Source of the DNA: Aeromonas bestiarum
GTDB taxonomy: Bacteria; Pseudomonadota; Gammaproteobacteria; Enterobacterales; Aeromonadaceae
Direction of reading: 5' to 3'
Assembly (NCBI RefSeq): GCF_000819745.1
Contig: NZ_CDDA01000008.1
Span: forward strand, 218,175 to 282,174
DNA length: 64,000 nt
Part shown: one piece after another, positions 56,045-64,000 of the stretch
Layout: every line of letters begins with the position of its first letter
Numbering within the stretch: the stretch's first letter is position 1
Program-made: the position numbers and the translations under genes
Notes under the pieces: model-generated
Told to the model about the DNA's origin: nothing
The model's database searches: none
What the model saw: only the letters and a program-made list of their open reading frames with translations

Positions 56045-58468
56045 ATGGCTGTTAAAAAAGCATTGGTGTTGAGTTGCCTGCTGGGTGCCAGTTTCCTGGC
56101 CCAGGCGGCCCCTGCCTCTTTTGTGGTGCAAGATATCCAGGTCGATGGCTTGCAGCGAGTGACGCTGGGTGCCGCCCTGTTGAACCTGCCGATCCGGGTT
56201 GGCGATACCGTCGATTCCGTGACCCTGGCCAACGCCATCAAGAAGCTCTACTCCTCCGGCAACTTCGAGGACGTGAAGGTTTACCGTGACGGTCAGGTGC
56301 TGCAAGTGGCGGTCAAGGAGCGGCCGACCATCTCCAGCATCGAGTTTTCAGGCAACAAGGATATCAAGGAAGAGCAGCTGACCCAGAGCCTGGAGTCCTC
56401 CGGCATCCGGGTGGGTGATCCCCTGGATCGCACCGTACTGAGCTCCCTCGAGAAGGGGCTGGAAGATTTCTACTACGGCGTGGGCAAATACTCTGCCAGA
56501 GTCAAGGCCATCGTCACCCCGCTGCCGCGCAACCGGGTCGACCTCAAGTTCACCTTCGTGGAAGGGGAAGCGGCCAAGATCCAGCAGATCAACATAGTCG
56601 GCAACAATGTCTTCCCGGAAGAGAAGCTGCTGGCCCAGCTCTCCCTCAAGGATGATGTGCCTTGGTGGAACTTCACCGGTGATCAGCGTTACCAGAAACA
56701 GAAACTGGCCGGTGACATCGAGACCCTGCGATCCTACTACATGGATCGCGGCTACATCCGCTTCGCCCAGGAGTCGACCCAGGTCTCCATGACCCCGGAC
56801 AAGAAGGGCGTCTACGTGACCCTGAACGTCAAGGAAGGGGATCAGTACAAGGTCTCCGGCGTTCAGCTCAAGGGCGACATGATAGATCGTGGCGGCGAGA
56901 TGAAGGGCCTGATCCCCATCGAAGCCGGCAGCATCTACTCCGCCAGCCAGGTTACCCATACCGAAGAGGTGCTCTCCAAGTTCCTTGGCCGTTACGGCTA
57001 CGCCTACCCGAAAGTGGTCACCTTCCCCCAGGTCAATGACAAGACCAAGGAAGTGGAGCTGATCGTCAACATAGAGCCGGGTCCCCGTGTCTATGTGCGC
57101 AACATCAACTTCAGCGGCAACGTCACCACCAAGGATGAAGTGCTGCGCCGCGAGATGCGTCAGATGGAAGGCACCTGGCTCTCCTCCGACAGCGTCGAGC
57201 AGTCCAAGACCCGTCTCAACCGCCTCGGCTACTTCGAAACCGCGGAAGTGGATACCAAGCGGGTGCCGGGCAGCGATGACCAGGTCGATCTCGACTTCAA
57301 GGTCAAGGAGCAGCCAGCGGGCTCCATCAACGCCGGCGTGGGCTATGGTACCGAATCGGGCCTGAGCCTGCAGGCAGGCCTGCAGCAGGACAACTTCATG
57401 GGGACCGGCAAGAAGATCGGCATCTCCGCCAGTACCAACAAGTACTCCAAGAGCGTCGACCTCAGCTACAACGATCCCTACTTCACCGTGGACGGAGTCA
57501 GCCTGGGTGGTCGTCTCTACTACAACCAGTTCAGTGCGGCCGACGCCAACATAGTCGACTACGAGAACACCACAGTCGGCTTCCGCCTCTCCAGTGGTTT
57601 CCCGGTCAACGAGAACAACCGCCTCGACTTCAGCCTCGGCCTTGAGAACAACAAGCTGTCCCAGCCCAACCCCTATCTGCAGGTGGATGAGTTCTGGAAG
57701 GTGTACAGCAAGAACAAGGATGGCGACAACCGCATGGTGTTCAACACCGTCGACGTCACCGCCGGCTGGACCCGTTCCACCCTCAACAAGGGGATGTTCC
57801 CGACCGCCGGTGACCGTCAGCGTGTGAACGCCAAGGTGACAGTGCCGGGCATGGATCTGCAGTACTTCAAGCTGAACGCCGAAGATGCGCACTACTTCCC
57901 GTTCGATGCGGATCACAAGTGGGTGCTGATGGCCAAGGCCCGCGCCTCCTACGGCAACGGTTACGGCAGCAACGGCAACTATGACCACGTACTGCCGTTC
58001 TTCGAGAACTACTTCGCCGGTGGTTTCGATACCCTGCGCGGCTTCAAGAGCAACACCGTGGGTCCGAAGGCGCTCTACTACTACAACCTGAGCGGCAACG
58101 ACGTCATCCAGGGCACCGACAGCTCGGTGGGCGGCAACGCTCTGGCGGTGGCCTCCCTCGAGATGATAGTGCCGACGCCGTTCGCGTCAGAGACCTATCA
58201 GCCCCAGCTGCGTACCAGCTTCTTCATCGACGCCGGTTCAGTGTGGGATACCACCTTCGACTATGCCCAGTACCAGAACCGCTGTTTCAGTGGTTGCAAC
58301 TATCTGAGCGACTATTCGGACCCGACCAACTACCGCGCCTCGGCCGGTCTGTCGCTGCAGTGGCTCTCCCCCATGGGACCCCTGGTGTTCGCGATTGCCC
58401 GTCCGCTCAAGCAGTACGAGGGCGATCGCACCGAGTTCTTCTCATTCAACATCGGCCGCACCTTCTAA
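56045..58468 (+). CDS. bamA: Outer membrane protein assembly factor BamA
   Basis: BamA is the central barrel of the complex inserting beta-barrel proteins into the outer membrane. 807 residues: signal peptide ([16 protein letters not shown]), five POTRA domains ([38 protein letters not shown], and so on), and a 16-strand barrel with the conserved [11 protein letters not shown] loop (RGF motif, lid loop 6) and ending FNIGRTF. ATG at 56045 follows AAGGACACACAAG. Upstream and downstream genes are as in E. coli. Confidence 0.98.
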   Translation: MAVKKALVLSCLLGASFLAQAAPASFVVQDIQVDGLQRVTLGAALLNLPIRVGDTVDSVTLANAIKKLYSSGNFEDVKVYRDGQVLQVAVKERPTISSIEFSGNKDIKEEQLTQSLESSGIRVGDPLDRTVLSSLEKGLEDFYYGVGKYSARVKAIVTPLPRNRVDLKFTFVEGEAAKIQQINIVGNNVFPEEKLLAQLSLKDDVPWWNFTGDQRYQKQKLAGDIETLRSYYMDRGYIRFAQESTQVSMTPDKKGVYVTLNVKEGDQYKVSGVQLKGDMIDRGGEMKGLIPIEAGSIYSASQVTHTEEVLSKFLGRYGYAYPKVVTFPQVNDKTKEVELIVNIEPGPRVYVRNINFSGNVTTKDEVLRREMRQMEGTWLSSDSVEQSKTRLNRLGYFETAEVDTKRVPGSDDQVDLDFKVKEQPAGSINAGVGYGTESGLSLQAGLQQDNFMGTGKKIGISASTNKYSKSVDLSYNDPYFTVDGVSLGGRLYYNQFSAADANIVDYENTTVGFRLSSGFPVNENNRLDFSLGLENNKLSQPNPYLQVDEFWKVYSKNKDGDNRMVFNTVDVTAGWTRSTLNKGMFPTAGDRQRVNAKVTVPGMDLQYFKLNAEDAHYFPFDADHKWVLMAKARASYGNGYGSNGNYDHVLPFFENYFAGGFDTLRGFKSNTVGPKALYYYNLSGNDVIQGTDSSVGGNALAVASLEMIVPTPFASETYQPQLRTSFFIDAGSVWDTTFDYAQYQNRCFSGCNYLSDYSDPTNYRASAGLSLQWLSPMGPLVFAIARPLKQYEGDRTEFFSFNIGRTF

Positions 58469-58479
58469 GGACGGACGCA

Positions 58480-58502
58480 CCCCCACCCAGGCGGTGGGGG
58501 TA
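58480..58502 (+). terminator. Stem-loop after bamA
   Basis: CCCCCACC-CAGGC-GGTGGGGG, eight GC-rich pairs, with no T-tract. More likely an mRNA 3'-protecting or partial attenuating structure between bamA and skp. Confidence 0.55.
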
Positions 58503-58616
58503 TTCAATGATGGGACGCGCAGCTTGCGTGCCTCACCAGGTAACAAGTCGGTCCGGGTACCACTTGCATAATCAGGTAAATCAGGTAGCCCTCACATGAG
58601 GGAACAAGGAGTAAGT

Positions 58617-59129
58617 GTGAATAAAGCGTTGAAAGTAGCTGGTTTGAGTTTTGCACTGATGGCTGCCGGCATGGGCTCCGCCTTGGCCGAGACCAAGATC
58701 GCCGTGGTCGACATGGGCGAAGTATTCCAAAAGCTGCCCCAGCGTGAAGCAGTCTCCAAGAAGCTGAAAGGTGAATTCGAGCCGCGCATGCGTGAGCTGC
58801 AGAAGCTGGAATCCGACGGTCAGGCTCTGGTCGAGAAGTTCAAGAAGGACGAAGCCTTCATGAGCGCCGAGCAGAAGAAGCAGAACCAGGAGAAACTGGC
58901 CAAGCTGCAGATGGAGTTCAACCAGAAGCGTCAGGCGTTCGAGCAGGACAACGGTCGCCGTCAGTCCGAAGAGCGCGGCAAGATCCTGACCAAGGTACAG
59001 GCTGCCATCGATTCCATCGCCAAGAGCAATGGTTATGATCTGGTGCTGGAGCGCAATGCCGCCCCGTATGCCGCCAGCAAGCTGGACATCTCTGCCCAGG
59101 TTATTTCTCAGGTAAGCAAGAGCAACTAA
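58617..59129 (+). CDS. skp: Periplasmic chaperone Skp (OmpH)
   Basis: Skp holds unfolded outer-membrane proteins in the periplasm. 170 residues: signal peptide (KALKVAGLSFALMAAGMGSALA), then TKIAVVDMGEVFQKLPQ, a long charged coiled-coil arm (about 50-115), and a C-terminal return, YDLVLERNAAPYA. GTG at 58617 is preferred since AAGGAG lies six bases before it; ATG at 58596 overlaps that site. lpxD begins 3 bp after its stop, as in E. coli. Confidence 0.94.
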   Translation: MNKALKVAGLSFALMAAGMGSALAETKIAVVDMGEVFQKLPQREAVSKKLKGEFEPRMRELQKLESDGQALVEKFKKDEAFMSAEQKKQNQEKLAKLQMEFNQKRQAFEQDNGRRQSEERGKILTKVQAAIDSIAKSNGYDLVLERNAAPYAASKLDISAQVISQVSKSN

Positions 59130-59132
59130 TTG

Positions 59133-60152
59133 ATGGCATTCACTCTCGCACAGCTGGCCCAGCAACTGGGGGCCCAGGTCCATGGCGACGGAACCCTGGA
59201 AATCCGCAAGGTAGCGACACTGGAAAAGGCCGGGGAGGGGGATATCGCCTTCCTGTCCAATAAAAAGTACCGGCATTATCTGGAACAGAGCGAGGCCACG
59301 GCCGTGCTCATTACAGAAGCGGATCTGCCATTTTGTCCCACCAATGCCCTGGTGATCAAAGACCCCTATGTAGGGTTTGCCCGGGTAGCCCAACTGCTGG
59401 ACACCACGCCTCAACCGGCCACGGATATCCATCCGAGCGCCGTTATCGCGGCCGACGTGCAACTGGGCGAGAGAGTGGCCATCGGGGCCAATGCGGTGAT
59501 CGAATCCGGCGTGGTGCTGGGGGATGACGTGCGCATAGGCCCAGGCTGTTTTGTTGGCAAGAATACCCGACTGGGAGCACGCTCCCGGTTGTGGGCCAAC
59601 GTCACCCTGTATCACAACATCACCATGGGCACCGACTGTCTGGTTCAATCCGGCACAGTGATCGGGGCCGATGGGTTCGGTTATGCCAATGAGCGTGGCG
59701 AGTGGATCAAGATCCCCCAGCTCGGTGGCGTGACCATAGGCAATCGGGTCGAGATTGGGGCCTGCACCACCATAGACCGCGGTGCGCTGGAAGATACCCG
59801 CATCGCGGATAACGTCATCATCGACAACCAGTGCCAGATCGCCCACAACGTCGAGATCGGTTACGGCACCGCCGTGGCCGGTGCGACCACTATGGCTGGT
59901 AGTCTCAAGGTCGGCAAATACTGTATCATTGGCGGCGCCTCCGTCTTTAACGGGCACATGGAGATCTGCGATCAGGCCACCATTACCGGCATGGCCATGG
60001 TGATGCGACCCATTACCGAGCCCGGTGTCTACTCTTCCGGCATCCCCCTGCAAACCAATAAAGAGTGGCGCAAGACCGCCGCCCGGGTGATGCGTATCGA
60101 AGAGATGCACAAGCGGTTGAGCAAGCTTGAGAAGAAGCTGGATCAAGAATAA
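59133..60152 (+). CDS. lpxD: UDP-3-O-acylglucosamine N-acyltransferase
   Basis: LpxD adds the second hydroxyacyl chain in lipid A synthesis. 339 residues: an N-terminal uridine-binding domain ([11 protein letters not shown]), a left-handed beta-helix of hexapeptide repeats with the catalytic region [23 protein letters not shown] and [10 protein letters not shown] (catalytic His), and a C-terminal helix. ATG 59133 has a poor ribosome site and probably depends on coupling to skp, whose stop is three bases upstream. Confidence 0.96.
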   Translation: MAFTLAQLAQQLGAQVHGDGTLEIRKVATLEKAGEGDIAFLSNKKYRHYLEQSEATAVLITEADLPFCPTNALVIKDPYVGFARVAQLLDTTPQPATDIHPSAVIAADVQLGERVAIGANAVIESGVVLGDDVRIGPGCFVGKNTRLGARSRLWANVTLYHNITMGTDCLVQSGTVIGADGFGYANERGEWIKIPQLGGVTIGNRVEIGACTTIDRGALEDTRIADNVIIDNQCQIAHNVEIGYGTAVAGATTMAGSLKVGKYCIIGGASVFNGHMEICDQATITGMAMVMRPITEPGVYSSGIPLQTNKEWRKTAARVMRIEEMHKRLSKLEKKLDQE

Positions 60153-60176
60153 TCACGATTGGTATAGGGTACTGTT

Positions 60177-60638
60177 TTGACTACTGAAAAGAAGAGCCTG
60201 GGTATCCAGGAAATCATGGATCTGCTGCCCCACCGTTATCCCTTCCTGATGGTGGACAAGGTGGAAAGCTACGAGATCAGCGACGAGCGCAAGACCCTGC
60301 GCGCCATCAAGAACGTCTCGTTCAACGAGCCGATCTTCCAGGGGCACTTCCCGGCCAAGCCGGTGTTCCCTGGCGTACTGATCCTGGAAGCCATGGCGCA
60401 GGCCACCGGTATCCTGGCGTTCACCATGGTGGGCAAGCCGTCCCCCAACGAACTCTATTACTTTGCCTCAATCGATAACGCTCGTTTCAAGCGTCCGGTC
60501 GGCCCTGGCGATCAGCTGGTGCTCGACGTGGTGTTCCTGAAAGAGCGCCGCGGTATCGCCAAGTTCACCGGTGTCGCCACCGTCGATGGTGAAGTGGTCT
60601 GTACCGCCGAGCTGATGTGCGCCAAACGCGAGGTTTAA
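60177..60638 (+). CDS. fabZ: 3-hydroxyacyl-ACP dehydratase FabZ
   Basis: FabZ dehydrates 3-hydroxyacyl-ACP in fatty-acid synthesis. 153 residues with the hot-dog fold, the catalytic pair in [11 protein letters not shown] (His) and [17 protein letters not shown] (Glu), and [11 protein letters not shown]. It starts with TTG at 60177; the first eight residues are typical of the family and no nearer ATG matches. Competition with LpxA/LpxD for the same acyl-ACP pool makes its place between them meaningful. Confidence 0.95.
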   Translation: MTTEKKSLGIQEIMDLLPHRYPFLMVDKVESYEISDERKTLRAIKNVSFNEPIFQGHFPAKPVFPGVLILEAMAQATGILAFTMVGKPSPNELYYFASIDNARFKRPVGPGDQLVLDVVFLKERRGIAKFTGVATVDGEVVCTAELMCAKREV

Positions 60639-60643
60639 TACAC

Positions 60644-61435
60644 GTGATCGACCAGACTGCCATCATTCACGATACCGCCATCGTCCATGAGTCTGCCGTG
60701 ATCGGTAAAGGGGCTGAAATCGGCCCCTTTTCTGTCATCGGCGCCGAGGTTGAAATCGGCGAAAACACCTGGATAGGCTCCCATGTGGTGATCAAGGGCC
60801 CGACCAAGATAGGTCGCGGCAACAAGATCTTCCAGCACACCTCCATAGGTGAGGATTGCCAGGACAAGAAGTACGCCGGCGAGCGCACCTTCCTCGAGAT
60901 CGGCGACAACAACGTCTTTCGCGAGAACTGCACAGTGCACCGCGGCACCATCCAGGATCAGTCCCTGACCAGGGTGGGCAGCGGCAACCTCTTCATGGTC
61001 AACGTGCACGTGGCCCATGACTGCATCATCGGTGACAACTGCATCTTCGCCAACAACGCGACCCTAGCGGGCCACGTGGTGATCGGCGATTTCGTGATCT
61101 TTGGCGGTCTCTCCGCGATCCACCAGTTTGGCCGGGTCGGTTCCCACGCCTTCGTCGGTGGCTGCGCCGCCCTGAACAAGGACGTGCCGCCCTACGTGAT
61201 GGCGGCCGGCAACTACGCCAAGCCGTTCGGGGTCAACTCCGAAGGCCTGCGTCGTCGCGGCTACACGCCCGAAGCCATCTCGGCCGTCAAGCGAGCCTAC
61301 AAGGAGATCTTCCGCTCCGGCAAGACCATCGAAGAGGTATTGCCCGTGCTGATCGAGATGGCGGCCAGCGAACCGGCCGTTCAGCTCTACGTGGATTTCC
61401 TCAAGGACAACGAGCGCGGGATCATCCGTGCCTGA
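60644..61435 (+). CDS. lpxA: UDP-N-acetylglucosamine acyltransferase
   Basis: LpxA carries out the first acyl transfer of lipid A synthesis. 263 residues of beta-helix with hexapeptide repeats, the catalytic His in [13 protein letters not shown], plus the characteristic [20 protein letters not shown] loop and the C-terminal helices ([23 protein letters not shown]). Starts with GTG at 60644, five bases past the fabZ stop, with GAGG upstream. Its end overlaps lpxB by 8 bases. Confidence 0.97.
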   Translation: MIDQTAIIHDTAIVHESAVIGKGAEIGPFSVIGAEVEIGENTWIGSHVVIKGPTKIGRGNKIFQHTSIGEDCQDKKYAGERTFLEIGDNNVFRENCTVHRGTIQDQSLTRVGSGNLFMVNVHVAHDCIIGDNCIFANNATLAGHVVIGDFVIFGGLSAIHQFGRVGSHAFVGGCAALNKDVPPYVMAAGNYAKPFGVNSEGLRRRGYTPEAISAVKRAYKEIFRSGKTIEEVLPVLIEMAASEPAVQLYVDFLKDNERGIIRA

Positions 61436-62567
61436 TCCCGTTCGCATCGGTATCGTCGCCGGAGAGACCTCCGGCGACATTCTGGCTGCCGGGCTGGTGC
61501 GTGAACTGCAGCGCCGCTATCCGGACGCGCAGTTTGAAGGGATCGCCGGGCCGCGGATGCAGGCCCTGGGCGTCAAGGCCCTGTTCGAGATGGAAGAGCT
61601 TTCCGTCATGGGGATCACTGAGGTGCTTGGCCGTCTGCCCCGCATCCTCAAGGTCCGCCGCGAACTGCTGCGCCACTTTATCGCCAATCCGCCCGACATC
61701 TTCGTCGGGGTGGATGCACCGGATTTCAATATCGGGGTGGAGCTGAAACTGCACCGCGCCGGTATCAAGACGGTTCACTATGTCAGCCCCTCGGTCTGGG
61801 CCTGGCGTCAGAACCGCATTCACAAGATCAAGGCCGCCACCGACATGGTGCTCGCCTTCCTGCCGTTCGAGAAAGCCTTCTACGACCGCTTCGACGCCCC
61901 TTGCCGCTTTGTCGGCCACACCATGGCGGACGATATTCCGCTGGTGCCGGATCAGGCCGCGGTGCGCCAGGCGCTGGGCATTGACCCGGGCCGGCGGTGG
62001 CTGGCGGTGCTGCCGGGCAGTCGCAGCGCCGAGGTGGGCTTCATGTCACCGGTATTTCTCGAGGCCTGCAAGCGGTTGACGGTGCGTTACCCGGATCTCG
62101 GCTTCATAGTGCCGCTGGTCAACGACAAACGGCGCGAGCAGTTCATGGCCATCAAGGCCGAGCTGGCGCCGGATCTCGACATGGTGCTGCTGGAGGGGCA
62201 GGGGCGCGAGGCGATGATAGCCGCCGATGCCGTGCTGCTCGCCTCCGGTACCGCCGCGCTGGAAGCCATGCTGGTGAAAAAGCCCATGGTGGTGGGTTAC
62301 AAGCTCAAACCCTTCAGCTACTGGCTGGCCCAGCGGCTGGTGAAGACCGCCTATGTGTCCCTTCCCAACCTGCTGGCCGACCAGATGCTGGTGCCCGAGC
62401 TCATCCAGCACGAATGCACCCCGGACAATCTGGTGGAAGAGGTCAGCAAGCTGCTGGAACACGACAACCGCGAGCTCATCGCCACCTTCACCCGGCTGCA
62501 CCAGCGCATTCGCTGCAACGCCGATGTGCAGGCCGCCGATGCGGTGGCCGACCTGCTCGGCAGATAA
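61428..62567 (+). CDS. lpxB: Lipid-A-disaccharide synthase
   Basis: LpxB, a glycosyltransferase of family GT19, makes the lipid A disaccharide at the inner face of the membrane. 379 residues beginning [62 protein letters not shown] and [13 protein letters not shown] are family motifs. Starts with GTG at 61428 inside the lpxA stop region, so translation is coupled. Confidence 0.97.
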   Translation: MPDPVRIGIVAGETSGDILAAGLVRELQRRYPDAQFEGIAGPRMQALGVKALFEMEELSVMGITEVLGRLPRILKVRRELLRHFIANPPDIFVGVDAPDFNIGVELKLHRAGIKTVHYVSPSVWAWRQNRIHKIKAATDMVLAFLPFEKAFYDRFDAPCRFVGHTMADDIPLVPDQAAVRQALGIDPGRRWLAVLPGSRSAEVGFMSPVFLEACKRLTVRYPDLGFIVPLVNDKRREQFMAIKAELAPDLDMVLLEGQGREAMIAADAVLLASGTAALEAMLVKKPMVVGYKLKPFSYWLAQRLVKTAYVSLPNLLADQMLVPELIQHECTPDNLVEEVSKLLEHDNRELIATFTRLHQRIRCNADVQAADAVADLLGR

Positions 62568-62610
62568 TATTTCCGGGCGGCCGATTGGGCTGTGCTAATC
62601 GACCCCATGT

Positions 62611-62632
62611 CAGGCCCTGCGGGGCCTGTTTT
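62611..62632 (+). terminator. Terminator-like hairpin before rnhB
   Basis: CAGGCCC / GGGCCTG around TGCG, followed by TTTTG. It lies 43 bp after lpxB and 16 bp before rnhB; likely partial termination of the lipid A genes. Confidence 0.65.
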
Positions 62633-62648
62633 GATTCAAGGCTGCAAG

Positions 62649-63239
62649 ATGATGATCGATATTCCCGAAGACAGGCTGGTTGCCGGTGTGGACGAGGTGG
62701 GGCGTGGCCCCCTGGTGGGTGACGTGGTCACGGCCGCCGTGATCCTGGATCCCGCCAACCCCATTGTCGGGCTGGCAGACTCCAAGAAGCTCTCCGAGAA
62801 GAAACGGCTGGCGCTGTTTGACGAGATCAAGGCCAAGGCGCTGGCCTGGGCCATCGGCCGCGCCACGCCCGAGGAGATAGACGAGCTCAACATACTGCAC
62901 GCCACCATGCTGGCGATGCAGCGCGCCGTGGCGGGCTTGTCCATCACCCCAGATCTGGTCTTTATCGACGGCAACCGCTGCCCAAGCTTGCCGATGGAGG
63001 CGCGCGCCGTGGTCAAGGGGGACAGCCTGGTGGCCGCCATCAGCGCCGCCTCGATTCTGGCCAAGGTGACCCGCGACGCCGAGATGACCGAGCTGGACAG
63101 CCGTCATCCCGAGTACGGTTTCGCCCGTCACAAGGGCTATCCGACCCCTGAGCACCTTGCCATCCTTGCCGAGCGCGGCCCCTTGCCCGAGTATCGGCAG
63201 AGTTTCAAACCGGTGCGCCGTGCACTGGGGATCGAGTAA
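62649..63239 (+). CDS. rnhB: Ribonuclease HII
   Basis: RNase HII cuts ribonucleotides embedded in DNA. 196 residues; the DEDD-type active site appears as [16 protein letters not shown] (Asp, Glu), [11 protein letters not shown] (Asp) and [11 protein letters not shown] (Asp). ATG at 62649 or the adjacent one at 62652 is the likely start, with AAGG seven bases upstream; the in-frame extension upstream covers the hairpin. Between lpxB and dnaE as in E. coli. Confidence 0.95.
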   Translation: MMIDIPEDRLVAGVDEVGRGPLVGDVVTAAVILDPANPIVGLADSKKLSEKKRLALFDEIKAKALAWAIGRATPEEIDELNILHATMLAMQRAVAGLSITPDLVFIDGNRCPSLPMEARAVVKGDSLVAAISAASILAKVTRDAEMTELDSRHPEYGFARHKGYPTPEHLAILAERGPLPEYRQSFKPVRRALGIE

Positions 63240-63301
63240 ACCATGCAGAGCTGCCGGCATCACGACATGCACGCCACTCTGTGCAACGAGAGGGTATGAC
63301 G

Positions 63302-64000
63302 ATGGCTGAACCCCGTTTTATCCACCTGCGGGTCCACTCCGACTTCTCCATGGTCGATGGCCTGCAGAAGATTGCCCCCATAGTCGGGGCGGCAGCGGCC
63401 AACAACATGCCAGCGCTGGCGCTGACCGACCAGATGAACATGTGCGGCCTGGTGCGCTTCTATGGCGCAGCCCACGGCAAGGGCATCAAGCCCATCGTCG
63501 GGGCCGACTTCTGGGTGCAGAGCGAAGAGCTGGGCGACGAGCAGTTCCGCCTCACCCTGCTGGCCATGGACAACGACGGCTACCAGAACATTACCCTGCT
63601 CATCTCCCGCGGCTATCAGCGCGGTCACGTGCAGGGGCGCCCGGTCATCGACAGAGCCTGGCTTGCCGATCACGCCAAGGGCGTGATAGTGCTCTCGGGC
63701 GGGCGCGAGGGGGATGTGGGCAAGTTCCTGCTCAAGGGCAACCGGCAGATGACGGAGTCGTGCCTCGCCTTCTACCGGACCCACTTCCCCGACGCCTACT
63801 ACTTGGATCTGCTGCGCACCGGTCGGCCCGACGAAGAGGTCTATCTGCACATGGCGGTGGCCATCGCCACCGAGTTCGAACTGCCTGTGGTGGCGACCAA
63901 CGAGGTGGTGTTCCTCAACGCCGAAGACTTCGACGCCCACGAGATCCGGGTTGCCATCCACGATGGCTACACCCTGATGGACAAGCGTCGCCCGCGCCGT
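63302..64000 (+). CDS. dnaE: DNA polymerase III alpha subunit (partial)
   Basis: The first 233 codons of the replicative polymerase subunit; the rest is beyond the window. It begins [28 protein letters not shown], the PHP domain with its HxH-like [29 protein letters not shown] and [13 protein letters not shown]...[14 protein letters not shown] follow as in E. coli DnaE. ATG at 63302 has AGGG seven bases upstream; an ATG six bases earlier is too close. Confidence 0.97.
   Translation, partial: MAEPRFIHLRVHSDFSMVDGLQKIAPIVGAAAANNMPALALTDQMNMCGLVRFYGAAHGKGIKPIVGADFWVQSEELGDEQFRLTLLAMDNDGYQNITLLISRGYQRGHVQGRPVIDRAWLADHAKGVIVLSGGREGDVGKFLLKGNRQMTESCLAFYRTHFPDAYYLDLLRTGRPDEEVYLHMAVAIATEFELPVVATNEVVFLNAEDFDAHEIRVAIHDGYTLMDKRRPRR

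Overview
The window is chromosomal DNA of a gammaproteobacterium, most probably an Aeromonas. The reasons are the GC-rich, strongly coding sequence, the Vibrio/Aeromonas-type Na+-pumping NADH dehydrogenase operon, and many gene pairs in the order seen in enterobacteria and vibrios. It is almost entirely housekeeping core genome. I saw no rRNA, tRNA, insertion sequence, prophage or CRISPR array. The species cannot be fixed from sequence alone.

Layout. 1-2.1 kb: yajL (partial) and panE face yajQ. 2.1-7.3 kb: tsx, then a leftward block ampG, a small unknown gene, ppiA, yajG and rlmG, with bolA divergent. 8.3-15.4 kb: the complete nqrABCDEF-apbE-nqrM operon, including the flavin transferase and maturation factor needed to build the complex. 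15.4-19.1 kb: a small secreted protein, LexA-controlled dinB and a chemoreceptor. 19.1-22.5 kb: gcvA with a divergent GcvB-type small RNA, a hydrolase, a ygdD-like gene and rlmM. 22.5-30.7 kb: leftward genes for a secreted unknown, an NAD-type isocitrate dehydrogenase, xni, ppnN, a GGDEF cyclase and a TPR/degenerate-GGDEF membrane protein. 30.7-37.7 kb: queF, syd, a run of small conserved unknowns (DUF2310, unknown, DUF2789, DUF3301, DUF3549), then yqcC-truC-yqcA. 37.7-42.5 kb: sugar uptake (lamB, malM, ptsG). 42.7-48 kb: yaeH, dapD, glnD and map, leftward. 48-64 kb: the rightward macro-operon rpsB-tsf-pyrH-frr-uppS-cdsA-dxr-rseP-bamA-skp-lpxD-fabZ-lpxA-lpxB-rnhB-dnaE (dnaE partial). It joins translation, UMP synthesis, isoprenoid and phospholipid precursors, outer-membrane assembly and lipid A synthesis.

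The least expected feature is a recurring pattern of degenerate tandem copies of gene ends. Two decayed copies of the dxr 5' end lie between cdsA and dxr, and two of the rseP 5' end lie between dxr and rseP. In both places the copies are tiny ORFs chained by overlapping TGATG stop/start codons, so the upstream gene reaches the downstream gene through two coupled mini-ORFs. Related events are an in-frame 81-bp repeat at the start of truC, a roughly 64-bp palindromic array carrying the queF 3' end, and a diverged second copy of the dapD 3' end with its own terminator. Regulatory signals visible directly include a perfect CRP site between map and rpsB, a near-perfect CRP site upstream of tsx, a LexA box ending four bases before the dinB start, and two LacI-family-like operators 74 bp apart upstream of lamB.
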